Shown here: positions 8,682-16,801 of the stretch, piece after piece | How the letters are laid out: every line of letters begins with the position of its first letter | Position numbering within the stretch: position 1 is the stretch's first letter | Assembly: GCA_039030715.1 (NCBI GenBank) | Contig: JBCCDU010000001.1 | Span: 1 to 64,000, forward strand | DNA: 64,000 bases | Reading direction: 5' to 3' | Source of the DNA: Thermohalobaculum sp039030715 | GTDB taxonomy: Bacteria; Pseudomonadota; Alphaproteobacteria; Rhodobacterales; Rhodobacteraceae | Program-made: the position numbers and the translations under genes | The notes under the pieces: generated by a model | What the model saw: only the letters and a program-made list of their open reading frames with translations | Told to the model about the DNA's origin: nothing | The model's database searches: none

Positions 8682-10805
8682 ATGACGGAAGATGCAGAAA
8701 TCGATGGGCTGGACGCCGCCGAGGCGGAAGCGGAAATCGCAACGCTGAGCGCGCGGATCATCGCGCTAAACGAGGCCTATTTTCGACAGGATGAGCCGGA
8801 AGTGCCGGACGGCGACTATGACGCGCTAAAGCGCCGCCTGATCGCCCTGGAAGCCGCCTTCCCCAATTTACGCAGCCCCGACAGCCCTACCACACAAGTA
8901 GGCGCGGCCCCTGCCGAGGGTTTTGGCAAAGTCCGCCATCGGGTCGCGATGCTATCGCTCGGCAACGCCTTCACCGATGCGGACGTCTCGGAGTTTGTCG
9001 ACCGCATCCGCAGGTTCCTGTCGCTGGGCGACGAACCGATTCCCTTGACCGCCGAACCCAAGATCGATGGGCTCTCGCTCAACCTGCGCTACGAGGGCGG
9101 GCGCCTGGTCGAGGCTGCGACGCGGGGGGATGGAACAACAGGTGAGAACGTCACCGCAAACGCCCGTACTATATCAGATATTCCAAATGCACTTACTGGC
9201 GAGGTTCCGGAAGTCTTCGAGATCCGGGGCGAAGTCTACATGAGCCACGCCGATTTTCAGGCTTTGAACGAAGCGCAGGAAGCGACAGGCGCAAAGACCT
9301 TCGCCAATCCCCGCAACGCGGCCGCCGGCAGCCTGCGCCAACTGGATGCGAAAATCACCGCCAACCGGCCTTTGCGGTTCTTCGCCTATGCCTGGGGCGA
9401 GGTATCCTCGCTGCCCGCCGATACACAGTCCGGGGTTCTGGACGCATTCGCTGCCTGGGGCCTGCCGACCAACCCACTGACCCGCCGCTGTGAAACGGTG
9501 GAGGACGTGCTGGCCCACTACGCGCATATCGCGGCGGAGCGACCTAATCTGGGCTATGACATAGATGGTGTGGTCTACAAGGTCGACCGGCTGGATTGGC
9601 AGGATCGCCTCGGTTATCGCTCCACAACCCCGCGCTGGGCGGTTGCCCATAAATTCCCGGCAGAACTGGCGACGACGATGTTGGAGGGGATCGACATTCA
9701 GGTCGGTCGCACCGGCGCGCTGTCGCCGGTTGCCCGCCTGCGTCCCGTCACGGTTGGCGGGGTCGTCGTCTCGAACGCAACCTTGCACAACGAAGACTAC
9801 ATCGCCGGGCGCGGTGCCAGGGGTGAGCCGATCCGCGAGGGCAGGGACCTGCGCGTCGGTGACACGGTGACCGTCTATCGCGCGGGGGATGTGATCCCGA
9901 AAGTGATGGATGTGGATCTTTCGCGCCGCCCGGATGACGCGGCGGCGTTTGTGTTTCCTGAAACTTGCCCCGCCTGCGGTTCGCCCGCCCCGCGGGAGCC
10001 AGGCGAGGCGGTGCGCCGATGTTCCGCAGGGCTGACATGCCCCGCACAGGCGGTCGAGCAGCTCAAGCATTTCGTTTCGCGCCACGCGTTCGACATCGAG
10101 GGGTTGGGCTCGAAACAGGTGGAGGCGTTCTGGGAACTCGGCTGGATCCACGAGCCCGCGGACATCTTTACGCTGAAGCAGCGCTTTGGCGATCAAGGCC
10201 AAGAAATCGCGAGGCTTTCCAAGCTGGAGGGCTGGGGCACGAAATCCGCCGAGAACCTGTTCAAAGCGATTGACGACCGCCGTGAAGTCGATCTCGATCG
10301 TCTGATATTCGCCCTCGGGATCCGCCATGTGGGCGAGACGACGGCGCGGCTGTTGGCCCGAGTGTACGGCGCCTGGGATGTGTTCGAGAAAGCCCTGCTC
10401 GACGCAGGCGAAGACGAAACCGCCCGCCAGGCTTTGCTGGATGTCGATGGTGTGGGCGCGGTCATGGCCGATGCTGCGATTGCCTTTTTCGCCGCCGAGG
10501 ACAATCGCGCCGCCATTGATCGGCTGGTCGCTCATCTGAACCCACAAGACATGGCGCCGCCGGATACCGCGGGCAGTAAGGTAGCCGGAAAGACCGTGGT
10601 ATTCACCGGCACGCTGGAACAGATGAGCCGGGCAGAGGCCAAGGCCCGTGCGGAGGCTTTGGGGGCCAAGGTCTCCGGCTCCGTCTCCGCCAAGACGGAT
10701 ATTCTGGTAGCGGGACCGGGCGCGGGTTCGAAACTGAAGAAGGCCACCGAATTAGGGATCGAAACGCTCACCGAGGCGGAATGGCTGACGCTGATCGGCA
10801 GTTGA
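8682..10805 (+). CDS. ligA: NAD-dependent DNA ligase
   Basis: Seals nicks in duplex DNA using NAD+ during replication and repair. 707 residues. The N-terminal Ia domain includes YFRQDEPEVPDGDYDALKRR. The adenylation site is AEPKIDGLSLNLRYEGG, with the nucleophilic Lys at about 127 and an RGDG-type motif after it. An OB fold is followed by a four-Cys zinc finger (CPACG...C...C, about 428-452), helix-hairpin-helix repeats (EGWGTKSAENLFKAI and neighbours) and a C-terminal BRCT domain (about 630-707, KVAGKTVVFTGTLEQMSRAEA). The ATG at 8682 has only a weak purine-rich upstream sequence. recG follows on the same strand 53 bases later. Confidence 0.97.
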   Translation: MTEDAEIDGLDAAEAEAEIATLSARIIALNEAYFRQDEPEVPDGDYDALKRRLIALEAAFPNLRSPDSPTTQVGAAPAEGFGKVRHRVAMLSLGNAFTDADVSEFVDRIRRFLSLGDEPIPLTAEPKIDGLSLNLRYEGGRLVEAATRGDGTTGENVTANARTISDIPNALTGEVPEVFEIRGEVYMSHADFQALNEAQEATGAKTFANPRNAAAGSLRQLDAKITANRPLRFFAYAWGEVSSLPADTQSGVLDAFAAWGLPTNPLTRRCETVEDVLAHYAHIAAERPNLGYDIDGVVYKVDRLDWQDRLGYRSTTPRWAVAHKFPAELATTMLEGIDIQVGRTGALSPVARLRPVTVGGVVVSNATLHNEDYIAGRGARGEPIREGRDLRVGDTVTVYRAGDVIPKVMDVDLSRRPDDAAAFVFPETCPACGSPAPREPGEAVRRCSAGLTCPAQAVEQLKHFVSRHAFDIEGLGSKQVEAFWELGWIHEPADIFTLKQRFGDQGQEIARLSKLEGWGTKSAENLFKAIDDRREVDLDRLIFALGIRHVGETTARLLARVYGAWDVFEKALLDAGEDETARQALLDVDGVGAVMADAAIAFFAAEDNRAAIDRLVAHLNPQDMAPPDTAGSKVAGKTVVFTGTLEQMSRAEAKARAEALGAKVSGSVSAKTDILVAGPGAGSKLKKATELGIETLTEAEWLTLIGS

Positions 10806-10858
10806 ATGCCGCTTGAACTCAGCTTGATTGGGGCGCCATCCCGCGTCAATCTGCCCGC

Positions 10859-12946
10859 ATGGCCCGCCCTGAAATCCTGTTCCCGCTGTTTGCCAATGCG
10901 ATCACCCTGCCGGGGATCGGTCCGAAAAGCGCACAAGCGCTGGAGCGGCTGGGGATCGGCAAGGTCGTCGACCTCCTGTTCCATATTCCCCATGGCCTGA
11001 TCGACCGGCGCCAGCGCGACAGCTTGGTGGGTATCGACCCTGGCGAGGTCGTCACCGTTGCCGTCATCATCGGCCAGCACCGACGCGGACGCAGCGAAAC
11101 CCAGCCCTATCGCGTCGTTGTCGAAGGCGGCGGTCTGCTGTTCGAAGTGGTGTATTTCCGCGCCAAAGCGGATTGGATCGAGAGACTGCTGCCGCAGGGC
11201 GAACGGCGTGTGATTTCGGGCAAGGTCGAGTTCTTCGACGGGCGTTTGCAGATGACCCATCCCGAACTGGTGCTGACCGAAGCCGACGCCAAAACCATGG
11301 CCCCCTTCGAACCGGTCTATCCCCTGACCCAGGGTTTGGCGCAGCGTCAGTTGCGCAAGGCGGTGACCGGGGCGCTCGGGAAGGCCCCCGATATGCCCGA
11401 ATGGTTGCGCAAAGATATGTTGGAGCAGAAGGCCTGGCCGTCATGGACAGATGCGCTGCGGCAGATCCACGAGCCGCAAGGGGCGCAGACCCTCGCTCCC
11501 GGTGCGCCGGCGCGGGCACGGTTGGCCTATGACGAACTTCTCTCGCATCAACTCGCCCTGATGCTGGCGCGGGCCTCGATGCAGCGGGGCAAGGGGCAGG
11601 GCAATGCCGGGGATGGCGAGTTGCGCAAACGCGCCGCCACCGCCTTTGGATTCCCACCGACCGGTGCGCAGGCCAAGGCGTTGGAGCAGATCGAAGCGGA
11701 TATGCGAAGCGCGTTGCGTATGTTGCGGCTGCTGCAAGGCGATGTCGGCTCCGGCAAGACCTGGGTCGCGCTGATGGCGCTGCTGATCGCGGTGGAGGCG
11801 GGCGGGCAGGGCGCCCTGATGGCCCCGACCGAGATACTCGCGCGGCAACATGCCAAAGGGTTGGAGCCCTTGGCCGAAGCCGCCGGGGTCGCGATCACAC
11901 TGTTAACCGGCCGGGACAAAGGCGCGGCGCGGCGCGAGAAACTGGCAGCGATTGCGGAGGGGGGTACGGGCATCGTCATCGGAACCCACGCGCTGTTTCA
12001 ATCCAGCGTCGCATTCCATGATCTGCGTCTGGCGGTGATCGATGAACAGCACCGCTTTGGCGTGCGCCAGCGGATGGAACTGACCGCCAAGGCGCCTGCG
12101 GGCTGCGATGTTCTGGTCATGACTGCCACACCGATCCCGCGCACGCTGGCGCTGGCGGGATATGGCGACCTGGACATCTCGGTCCTGGATGAGAAGCCGC
12201 CGGGGCGCCAGCCGATCGAGACGCGGCTGATCTCGACCGAGCGCTACCTGGACGTGGTAGAGCGACTGGGGCAGGCGATTGCCCGGGGCGACCGGGCCTA
12301 TTGGGTCTGCCCATTGGTTGAGGAAAGCGACCGCTCCGCCATGATCGCGGCAGAGGATCGGTTCCGCGACCTGCAAACGCGATTTGGCGCGGCCGCCGCC
12401 CTCGTCCACGGCCAGATGCCGCCTGACGAGAAAGACGCAGCCATGGCGCGCTTCCAATCCGGCGAGGCACAGATCCTTGTCGCGACCACCGTGATCGAAG
12501 TCGGCGTGGATGTGCCGGAAGCCACCATCATGGTTATCGAACAGGCGGAGATGTTCGGCCTGGCGCAATTGCATCAATTGCGCGGCCGGGTCGGGCGCGG
12601 GGCAGGGCGCTCCTCCTGCCTTCTGATGTTTTCGCCGCCCCTGGGCGCCACGGCCCGTGCGCGGTTGGAGATGATGCGAGAGACCGAGGACGGGTTTCGC
12701 ATCGCCGAGGAAGATTTGCGCCTGCGCGGCGCTGGCGATGTTCTCGGAACCGCGCAATCTGGCCTGCCACGCTTCAAAATCGCCGATCTCGAACGCGACA
12801 CGGGATTGATGGAGGCAGCGCGCGATGATGCGCGCCTGGTGATGCACAGCGATCCGACGCTGCGGGGCGAGCGAGGTAAAGCTCTAAAAACGCTACTATA
12901 TTTGATGGATAGGGATGCCTCGATCCAGTTGCTGAAAATCGGTTAA
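10859..12946 (+). CDS. recG: ATP-dependent DNA helicase RecG
   Basis: Remodels stalled replication forks and branch-migrates Holliday junctions. 695 residues, the family length. The N-terminal wedge/OB domain (about 1-240) contains LPGIGPKSAQALERLG. Superfamily 2 helicase motifs follow: Walker A in GDVGSGKT (about 294), the DEQH box in VIDEQHRFGVRQR (about 394), TATPIPRTLA, the VATTVIEVGVDVPEA motif, and QLRGRVGRGAGRS. Start ATG 10859. It lies downstream of ligA. Twenty bases after its stop begins the SOS-box cluster of the next gene. Confidence 0.97.
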   Translation: MARPEILFPLFANAITLPGIGPKSAQALERLGIGKVVDLLFHIPHGLIDRRQRDSLVGIDPGEVVTVAVIIGQHRRGRSETQPYRVVVEGGGLLFEVVYFRAKADWIERLLPQGERRVISGKVEFFDGRLQMTHPELVLTEADAKTMAPFEPVYPLTQGLAQRQLRKAVTGALGKAPDMPEWLRKDMLEQKAWPSWTDALRQIHEPQGAQTLAPGAPARARLAYDELLSHQLALMLARASMQRGKGQGNAGDGELRKRAATAFGFPPTGAQAKALEQIEADMRSALRMLRLLQGDVGSGKTWVALMALLIAVEAGGQGALMAPTEILARQHAKGLEPLAEAAGVAITLLTGRDKGAARREKLAAIAEGGTGIVIGTHALFQSSVAFHDLRLAVIDEQHRFGVRQRMELTAKAPAGCDVLVMTATPIPRTLALAGYGDLDISVLDEKPPGRQPIETRLISTERYLDVVERLGQAIARGDRAYWVCPLVEESDRSAMIAAEDRFRDLQTRFGAAAALVHGQMPPDEKDAAMARFQSGEAQILVATTVIEVGVDVPEATIMVIEQAEMFGLAQLHQLRGRVGRGAGRSSCLLMFSPPLGATARARLEMMRETEDGFRIAEEDLRLRGAGDVLGTAQSGLPRFKIADLERDTGLMEAARDDARLVMHSDPTLRGERGKALKTLLYLMDRDASIQLLKIG

Positions 12947-12965
12947 TGCACTGTGTTTGATTAAA

Positions 12966-13033
12966 GTTCTAAAAATGTTCTTGTTTTGGACGAGAACATG
13001 TGTAGAACATATGTCATCGAACAGGTACAGAAC
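12966..13033 (+). promoter_or_regulatory. Three tandem LexA (SOS) boxes
   Basis: Three perfect matches to the alphaproteobacterial SOS box GTTC-N7-GTTC or its complement lie in 68 bases: GTTC-taaaaat-GTTC at 12966-12980, GAAC-atgtgta-GAAC at 12994-13008, and GAAC-aggtaca-GAAC at 13019-13033. A possible promoter overlaps them: TTGGAC at 12986-12991 and TATGTC at 13010-13015 with an 18-base spacer, which would put the middle box between -35 and -10 and the third box over the start of transcription. The last box ends one base before the ribosome site GGAGGT. The arrangement predicts tight LexA repression; that is inference. Confidence 0.85.
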
Positions 13034-13045
13034 TGGAGGTGACCC

Positions 13046-13174
13046 ATGATCACGATTCGCAAAGCCCGCGCATTCATCAAGACTGCCCCGGCAGAGGCGC
13101 TGTCGGATACGCTGGGTCTCGGTGCTATGTGTCTGATGATCTTCGCAGGTTTCACCGTGCCTGCATTTCTCTGA
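13046..13174 (+). CDS. SOS-controlled small membrane protein (42 residues), unknown function
   Basis: The frame opens at ATG 13046 with a near-perfect GGAGGT at 13035-13040 and ends at TGA 13174. It reads MITIRKARAFIKTAPAEA, followed by a hydrophobic stretch of about 20 residues (LGLGAMCLMIFAGFTVPAFL) that ends the protein: a basic N-terminal half and one predicted membrane helix. Three LexA boxes directly upstream place it under SOS control. Small SOS membrane peptides such as SidA of Caulobacter (a division inhibitor) and TisB of E. coli (a membrane toxin) have the same design, but I see no sequence match that would justify either name. Small proteins of this size are often missed in annotation. 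A terminator follows at 13288-13318. Confidence 0.8.
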   Translation: MITIRKARAFIKTAPAEALSDTLGLGAMCLMIFAGFTVPAFL

Positions 13175-13287
13175 TTGTTTCGCCTGCGGTCCTGGGGCGC
13201 GCGTGACGTCATCCCCGTAACGCAATCGGCAGGCAGTGTCTGATCCACGTGCCTGCATGTCGGTTGAGCCCTAAAGGAACGCCACCT

Positions 13288-13324
13288 GCCGCCCGCTCGC
13301 TCCCTCGAGCCGGGCGGCTTCTTT
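13288..13324 (+). terminator. Rho-independent terminator after the SOS microprotein gene
   Basis: Perfect eight-base stem: GCCGCCCG (13288-13295) pairs with CGGGCGGC (13311-13318) around a 15-base loop, followed by TTCTTT. It is oriented for plus-strand transcription arriving from the small gene or recG. Confidence 0.75.
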
Positions 13325-13569
13325 CATCCGGATTTGTCCTGATCCATCCGTTCGCGCACAGCACAGACCGACGCATAGGTGGAAACGCAGTAGGGCACGC
13401 AATAGGTCAGGATCATCTTGATCCAGTCCGGCGCCATTCCGGCAACGATCCGGTCTCCCTGATTGATGATCAGCAGAAGCGTCCCGACAATCACGGCCAC
13501 CTTGGCAGAGCGTTTGACCACGGATTTCCGCCTGGCGATATCTAGGAGGGTCTCTGTACTATCCGGCAT
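13324..13569 (-). CDS. nrtS: NrtS-family small membrane protein (putative nitrate/nitrite transport)
   Basis: An 81-residue protein with two predicted membrane helices, VAVIVGTLLLIINQGDRIVAG and ILTYCVPYCVSTYASVCAV. The pattern KVALVVGT...INxGD...LTYxVPYCVxTYSxV is that of the NrtS family, first linked to nitrate/nitrite uptake in a marine cyanobacterium; whether alphaproteobacterial members transport nitrate is not established by sequence. The gene starts 21 bases after hflX in a conspicuously AT-rich patch containing TTGACA (13594-13599, minus strand), so it may have its own promoter close to its start. Its position beside the Ntr nitrogen-control genes is suggestive only. Confidence 0.7.
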   Translation of the reverse strand: MPDSTETLLDIARRKSVVKRSAKVAVIVGTLLLIINQGDRIVAGMAPDWIKMILTYCVPYCVSTYASVCAVRERMDQDKSG

Positions 13570-13590
13570 CTGATAATCTTGGAATATATA

Positions 13591-14910
13591 TTATGTCAAA
13601 TTATCGCGTGATAACGCGTTATGCCTGAGCGTTGCGCCACGAATGCCAAAGTCCTTTTGCAACTGTGCTAACTCTTTCTCGGTCATCTCGGCGGTTATCT
13701 GCACATGGGTTTCCGTATCCTGACGATCAAGGATGGTCCCATGGGCATAGATCCAGGAAACCGCCGCACCCTGATCATGATCGAGCTTGAACTCCAACCT
13801 CTGACGCTCCGGATAAAGCCTACGCTCGATTTCAGCCACCAACGCATCGCATCCTTCTCCCGTCATGGCTGAGATAGCGAACACGTTCTCGCGGCGCTGA
13901 CGCGCGTTGTTCTGAGCCTGGCGGGTATCGCTGTCCAGAAGATCGATCTTGTTGTGAACCTCCAGTACACGTGCATCGTCCTCAATACCCAGCGATGCCA
14001 GCACCTGAGTGACATCCTCGGCCTGTGCATCGCTTGTTGGACTGGCGATGTCGCGGATGTGCAGAATCAGATTCGCCTCGACCACTTCCTCCAGCGTGGC
14101 GCGAAACGCAGCGATCAGTTCGGTCGGCAGGTCCGAGATGAAGCCCACGGTGTCGGACAGGATCGCCATGCGTGAGGATGGCAGTGCGACGCGGCGCATC
14201 GCCGGGTCGAGTGTGGCGAACAGCATGTCTTCCGCCATCACATCTGCTTCGGTGAGCCGGTTGAACAGCGTGGATTTCCCCGCATTCGTATACCCAACCA
14301 ATGCGGCGATCGGATACGGGGCGCGTTTGCGGGCATCGCGGTGCAGATTGCGGGTGCGTACAACCTTGTCGAGCTGACGGCGCAGACGGCTGATCTTGTC
14401 GTTAAGGATGCGCCGGTCGGATTCGATCTGCGTCTCACCTGGGCCGCCCATAAACCCTGCCCCGCCCCGTTGACGCTCCAGGTGGGTCCAGCTGCGCACC
14501 AGTCGGCTTTTCTGATAATTGAGGTGCGCGAGGTCGACCTGCATCACGCCTTCGCGGGTCTGAGCACGGGCGCCGAAAATCTCCAGAATCAAGCCGGTGC
14601 GATCCAGCACCTTGACCTGCCAGTCACGCTCGAGATTGCGCTGTTGCACCGGGCTCAGACTGGTGTTCACGATGACCACGTCGATCTCTCGTGCGGCGAT
14701 TTCGTCGCCGATCTCGGCCACTTTGCCGGGACCCAGATAGGTCGCGGGATGACGCTTGGCGAGACTTATGGAATGGCCGTCCGCCAGACTGAGATCGATG
14801 GCGGCCGCGAGGCCCATCGCCTCTTGCAACCGCTCCTCCGGCTCGATGCTTGGGGCCTGGCCGGACTTCACCAAAGGATCCAGGATCAGCGCCCGGGTCA
14901 AATCGCCCAC
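13591..14910 (-). CDS. hflX: Ribosome-associated GTPase HflX
   Basis: GTPase that splits stalled or hibernating ribosomes. The HflX N-terminal domain (DLTRALILDPLV..., HPATYLGPGKVAEIGDEI) is followed by a coiled coil rich in Arg/Gln/Glu carrying the glycine-rich HLERQRGGAGFMGGPGETQ, and then the G domain: G1 GYTNAGKST at about residue 205, G3 in ILSDTVGFISDLP and G4 in NKID. The start is uncertain: I use GTG 14910, where family homology begins; in-frame ATGs further upstream lie inside hfq. At 439 residues the length is normal. hfq-hflX is a common pair. Confidence 0.93.
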   Translation of the reverse strand: MGDLTRALILDPLVKSGQAPSIEPEERLQEAMGLAAAIDLSLADGHSISLAKRHPATYLGPGKVAEIGDEIAAREIDVVIVNTSLSPVQQRNLERDWQVKVLDRTGLILEIFGARAQTREGVMQVDLAHLNYQKSRLVRSWTHLERQRGGAGFMGGPGETQIESDRRILNDKISRLRRQLDKVVRTRNLHRDARKRAPYPIAALVGYTNAGKSTLFNRLTEADVMAEDMLFATLDPAMRRVALPSSRMAILSDTVGFISDLPTELIAAFRATLEEVVEANLILHIRDIASPTSDAQAEDVTQVLASLGIEDDARVLEVHNKIDLLDSDTRQAQNNARQRRENVFAISAMTGEGCDALVAEIERRLYPERQRLEFKLDHDQGAAVSWIYAHGTILDRQDTETHVQITAEMTEKELAQLQKDFGIRGATLRHNALSRDNLT

Positions 14911-14926
14911 CAGCGCGCCGACAGGA

Positions 14927-15166
14927 TCACTCGGAGTCGCCCTCGTAAAGACTGAATGGCTGTGCGGGCATGATCGTCGAGATTGCATGCTTGTAGACGA
15001 GCTGCGACTGGCCATCGCGGCGCAACAGCACACAGAAGTTATCGAACCAGGTTATCACACCCTGCAGTTTCACACCGTTCACCAGAAACACCGTGACCGG
15101 GACTTTCTGCTTGCGGACGTGATTGAGGAAGCTGTCTTGAAGGTTCTGTTTCGGCTCGGCCATCAT
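14927..15166 (-). CDS. hfq: RNA chaperone Hfq
   Basis: Sm-like hexameric chaperone that pairs small RNAs with mRNAs. 79 residues (or 78 if the second of two adjacent ATG codons is used; AAGGA precedes both). Sm1 reads NLQDSFLNHVRKQKVPVTVF and Sm2 is VYKHAISTIMP, the usual YKHAI motif. The short acidic C-terminus (PFSLYEGDSE) is typical of alphaproteobacteria. Downstream hflX probably shares its transcript. It is the likely partner of the candidate sRNA at about 58.4 kb. Confidence 0.97.
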   Translation of the reverse strand: MMAEPKQNLQDSFLNHVRKQKVPVTVFLVNGVKLQGVITWFDNFCVLLRRDGQSQLVYKHAISTIMPAQPFSLYEGDSE

Positions 15167-15248
15167 TTTTTCCTTTATTGCAGCCGTTTAGGCGGTATGC
15201 ACCAGTTTGATACAACCTAGGTGGTAATTGTGCGCAAAATTGGGCGGC

Positions 15249-16796
15249 TTACCAGTGCTTTATGGTCGCATTCTCGTTTCTTCTCCAAGTATCGAGATTT
15301 GCGAGTGCGATCAGCGCCAAAACCTCGATGCGACCCGCAATCATTGCCAGCGCCAGAACCACGCGCGCAGGATCGGTGAGGTCTGCGAAACGCAGTGCCT
15401 CTTCGGAGACGATTGTCAGAACCGGGCCGGTATTGGACAAGGCCGCCGTGGCGGCCAGCAGCGCGTTCTGGAAACCCATGCCAGTGGCTGTCAGCCCAAG
15501 AACCGTCAGCAACAGCGCCATGAAAAACAGCATGACAAAGGTCCACGCAATTACCGCGCCGCGCCGCATGATCCCGCGCATGCTCGCGCCGACGCCGATG
15601 ATGGAGTTTGGCTGCGCTATACGCTCCAACTCGCGAAAACCGTGGCGGATCAGGGCGTAAGCACGGATCAGTTTGATCCCGCCGGCAGTCGTCGCCGCGC
15701 CGCCGCCGACCGCGCAGAACCCCAGCAGAACCAGGCCGGGATTGGCCAACCCGCTCCAGTCGCGCGCAGTGGTCCAGGAGGCGCTCTCGAACCCCGTCGT
15801 GGTCAGGAATGACAGGACCGTGAAGATGTTGCCCCAAAGCGCGGCGAAGACATCCGTGACCGGCTCCTCCACATCGATGGTCAACGCGCCGACCCAGTGG
15901 CGCCCGAACAGGATCAGCGTCGCCAGCGCGACCAACCCCAGGAGCAGGCGCAGTTCGGGATCTTCGAACCACTTGCCGCGTCTTTGTCCGCCCTCGCTTG
16001 CATTGCCATAGAAGACCCTAACCGCTGCAATCACCAGGAAGACCGCCGCAAAGGCTTCGGCGACGAAGCTGTCGGTGCTGGCCAGACCGCCCGCAACCGG
16101 CGAGATGCCGCTAGTCGCCAGGATTGACATGGCGTGGACAGTGCTGAGCAATCCCCCCTGCCCCAGCAAATGGAAGATCAATGCCAGCGCGGCGGTCAGT
16201 CCGGCATAAATCGGCAGGACAACGCGGATCGCCCTGACCAGGCGGCGTGACAGTGACGGCGTGGCCGCACCGAGCGCAACAACCTGCTCGCTGCGCACGC
16301 CCACATCGCGTGCAATCGTTCCGCCGACTTCGAACCCGCCCAGCCGTCTGGGCGCCAGAATGGCATAGGCGGCGACCAGGGTGATCAGCCCGCCATACCA
16401 GCCCATCAGCCCACGCCAGAGGTGAACAGCATCCGGCACCGAGGCGAGGTTCACATAGATCGACCCCCCAGTGGTGCTGAGCGAGGCCACCATTTCGAAC
16501 CAGGCGCCGACCGGCCCGATCGCCGGGGTGATCATCGTAACCGGGATCGCGGCGAATACCGGCAGGATCAGCCAGCTCAGCACCAGAAGCGCCAGCTCGC
16601 GTTGTGCCGAAACCTGTGGCCGTGGCGTCGCGGTCAGGCCCAGAATGCCCGCAATCGTCAGCACGAAGATGATGGAGTAAAGAAAACTGCGCCCGGACCG
16701 CCAGTCCGATTGATAGGCCCCCAAGACCATCGGAATCACCATCAATAAGGCCAGGATGACCAGCAGCAGCGACAGCAATGGCAGGCGGAGCAACAT
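15249..16796 (-). CDS. trkH: Trk potassium uptake membrane subunit
   Basis: Pore-forming subunit of a Trk/Ktr K+ uptake system in the inner membrane. 515 residues with about ten hydrophobic helices and the four P-loop repeats of the family, e.g. TTGGSIYV, TSGISPVAGG, TTTGFESASW and TAGGIKLIR. It starts five bases after the trkA stop, so the subunit pair is translationally linked. Confidence 0.94.
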   Translation of the reverse strand: MLLRLPLLSLLLVILALLMVIPMVLGAYQSDWRSGRSFLYSIIFVLTIAGILGLTATPRPQVSAQRELALLVLSWLILPVFAAIPVTMITPAIGPVGAWFEMVASLSTTGGSIYVNLASVPDAVHLWRGLMGWYGGLITLVAAYAILAPRRLGGFEVGGTIARDVGVRSEQVVALGAATPSLSRRLVRAIRVVLPIYAGLTAALALIFHLLGQGGLLSTVHAMSILATSGISPVAGGLASTDSFVAEAFAAVFLVIAAVRVFYGNASEGGQRRGKWFEDPELRLLLGLVALATLILFGRHWVGALTIDVEEPVTDVFAALWGNIFTVLSFLTTTGFESASWTTARDWSGLANPGLVLLGFCAVGGGAATTAGGIKLIRAYALIRHGFRELERIAQPNSIIGVGASMRGIMRRGAVIAWTFVMLFFMALLLTVLGLTATGMGFQNALLAATAALSNTGPVLTIVSEEALRFADLTDPARVVLALAMIAGRIEVLALIALANLDTWRRNENATIKHW

Positions 16797-16801
16797 GGGC
16801 C

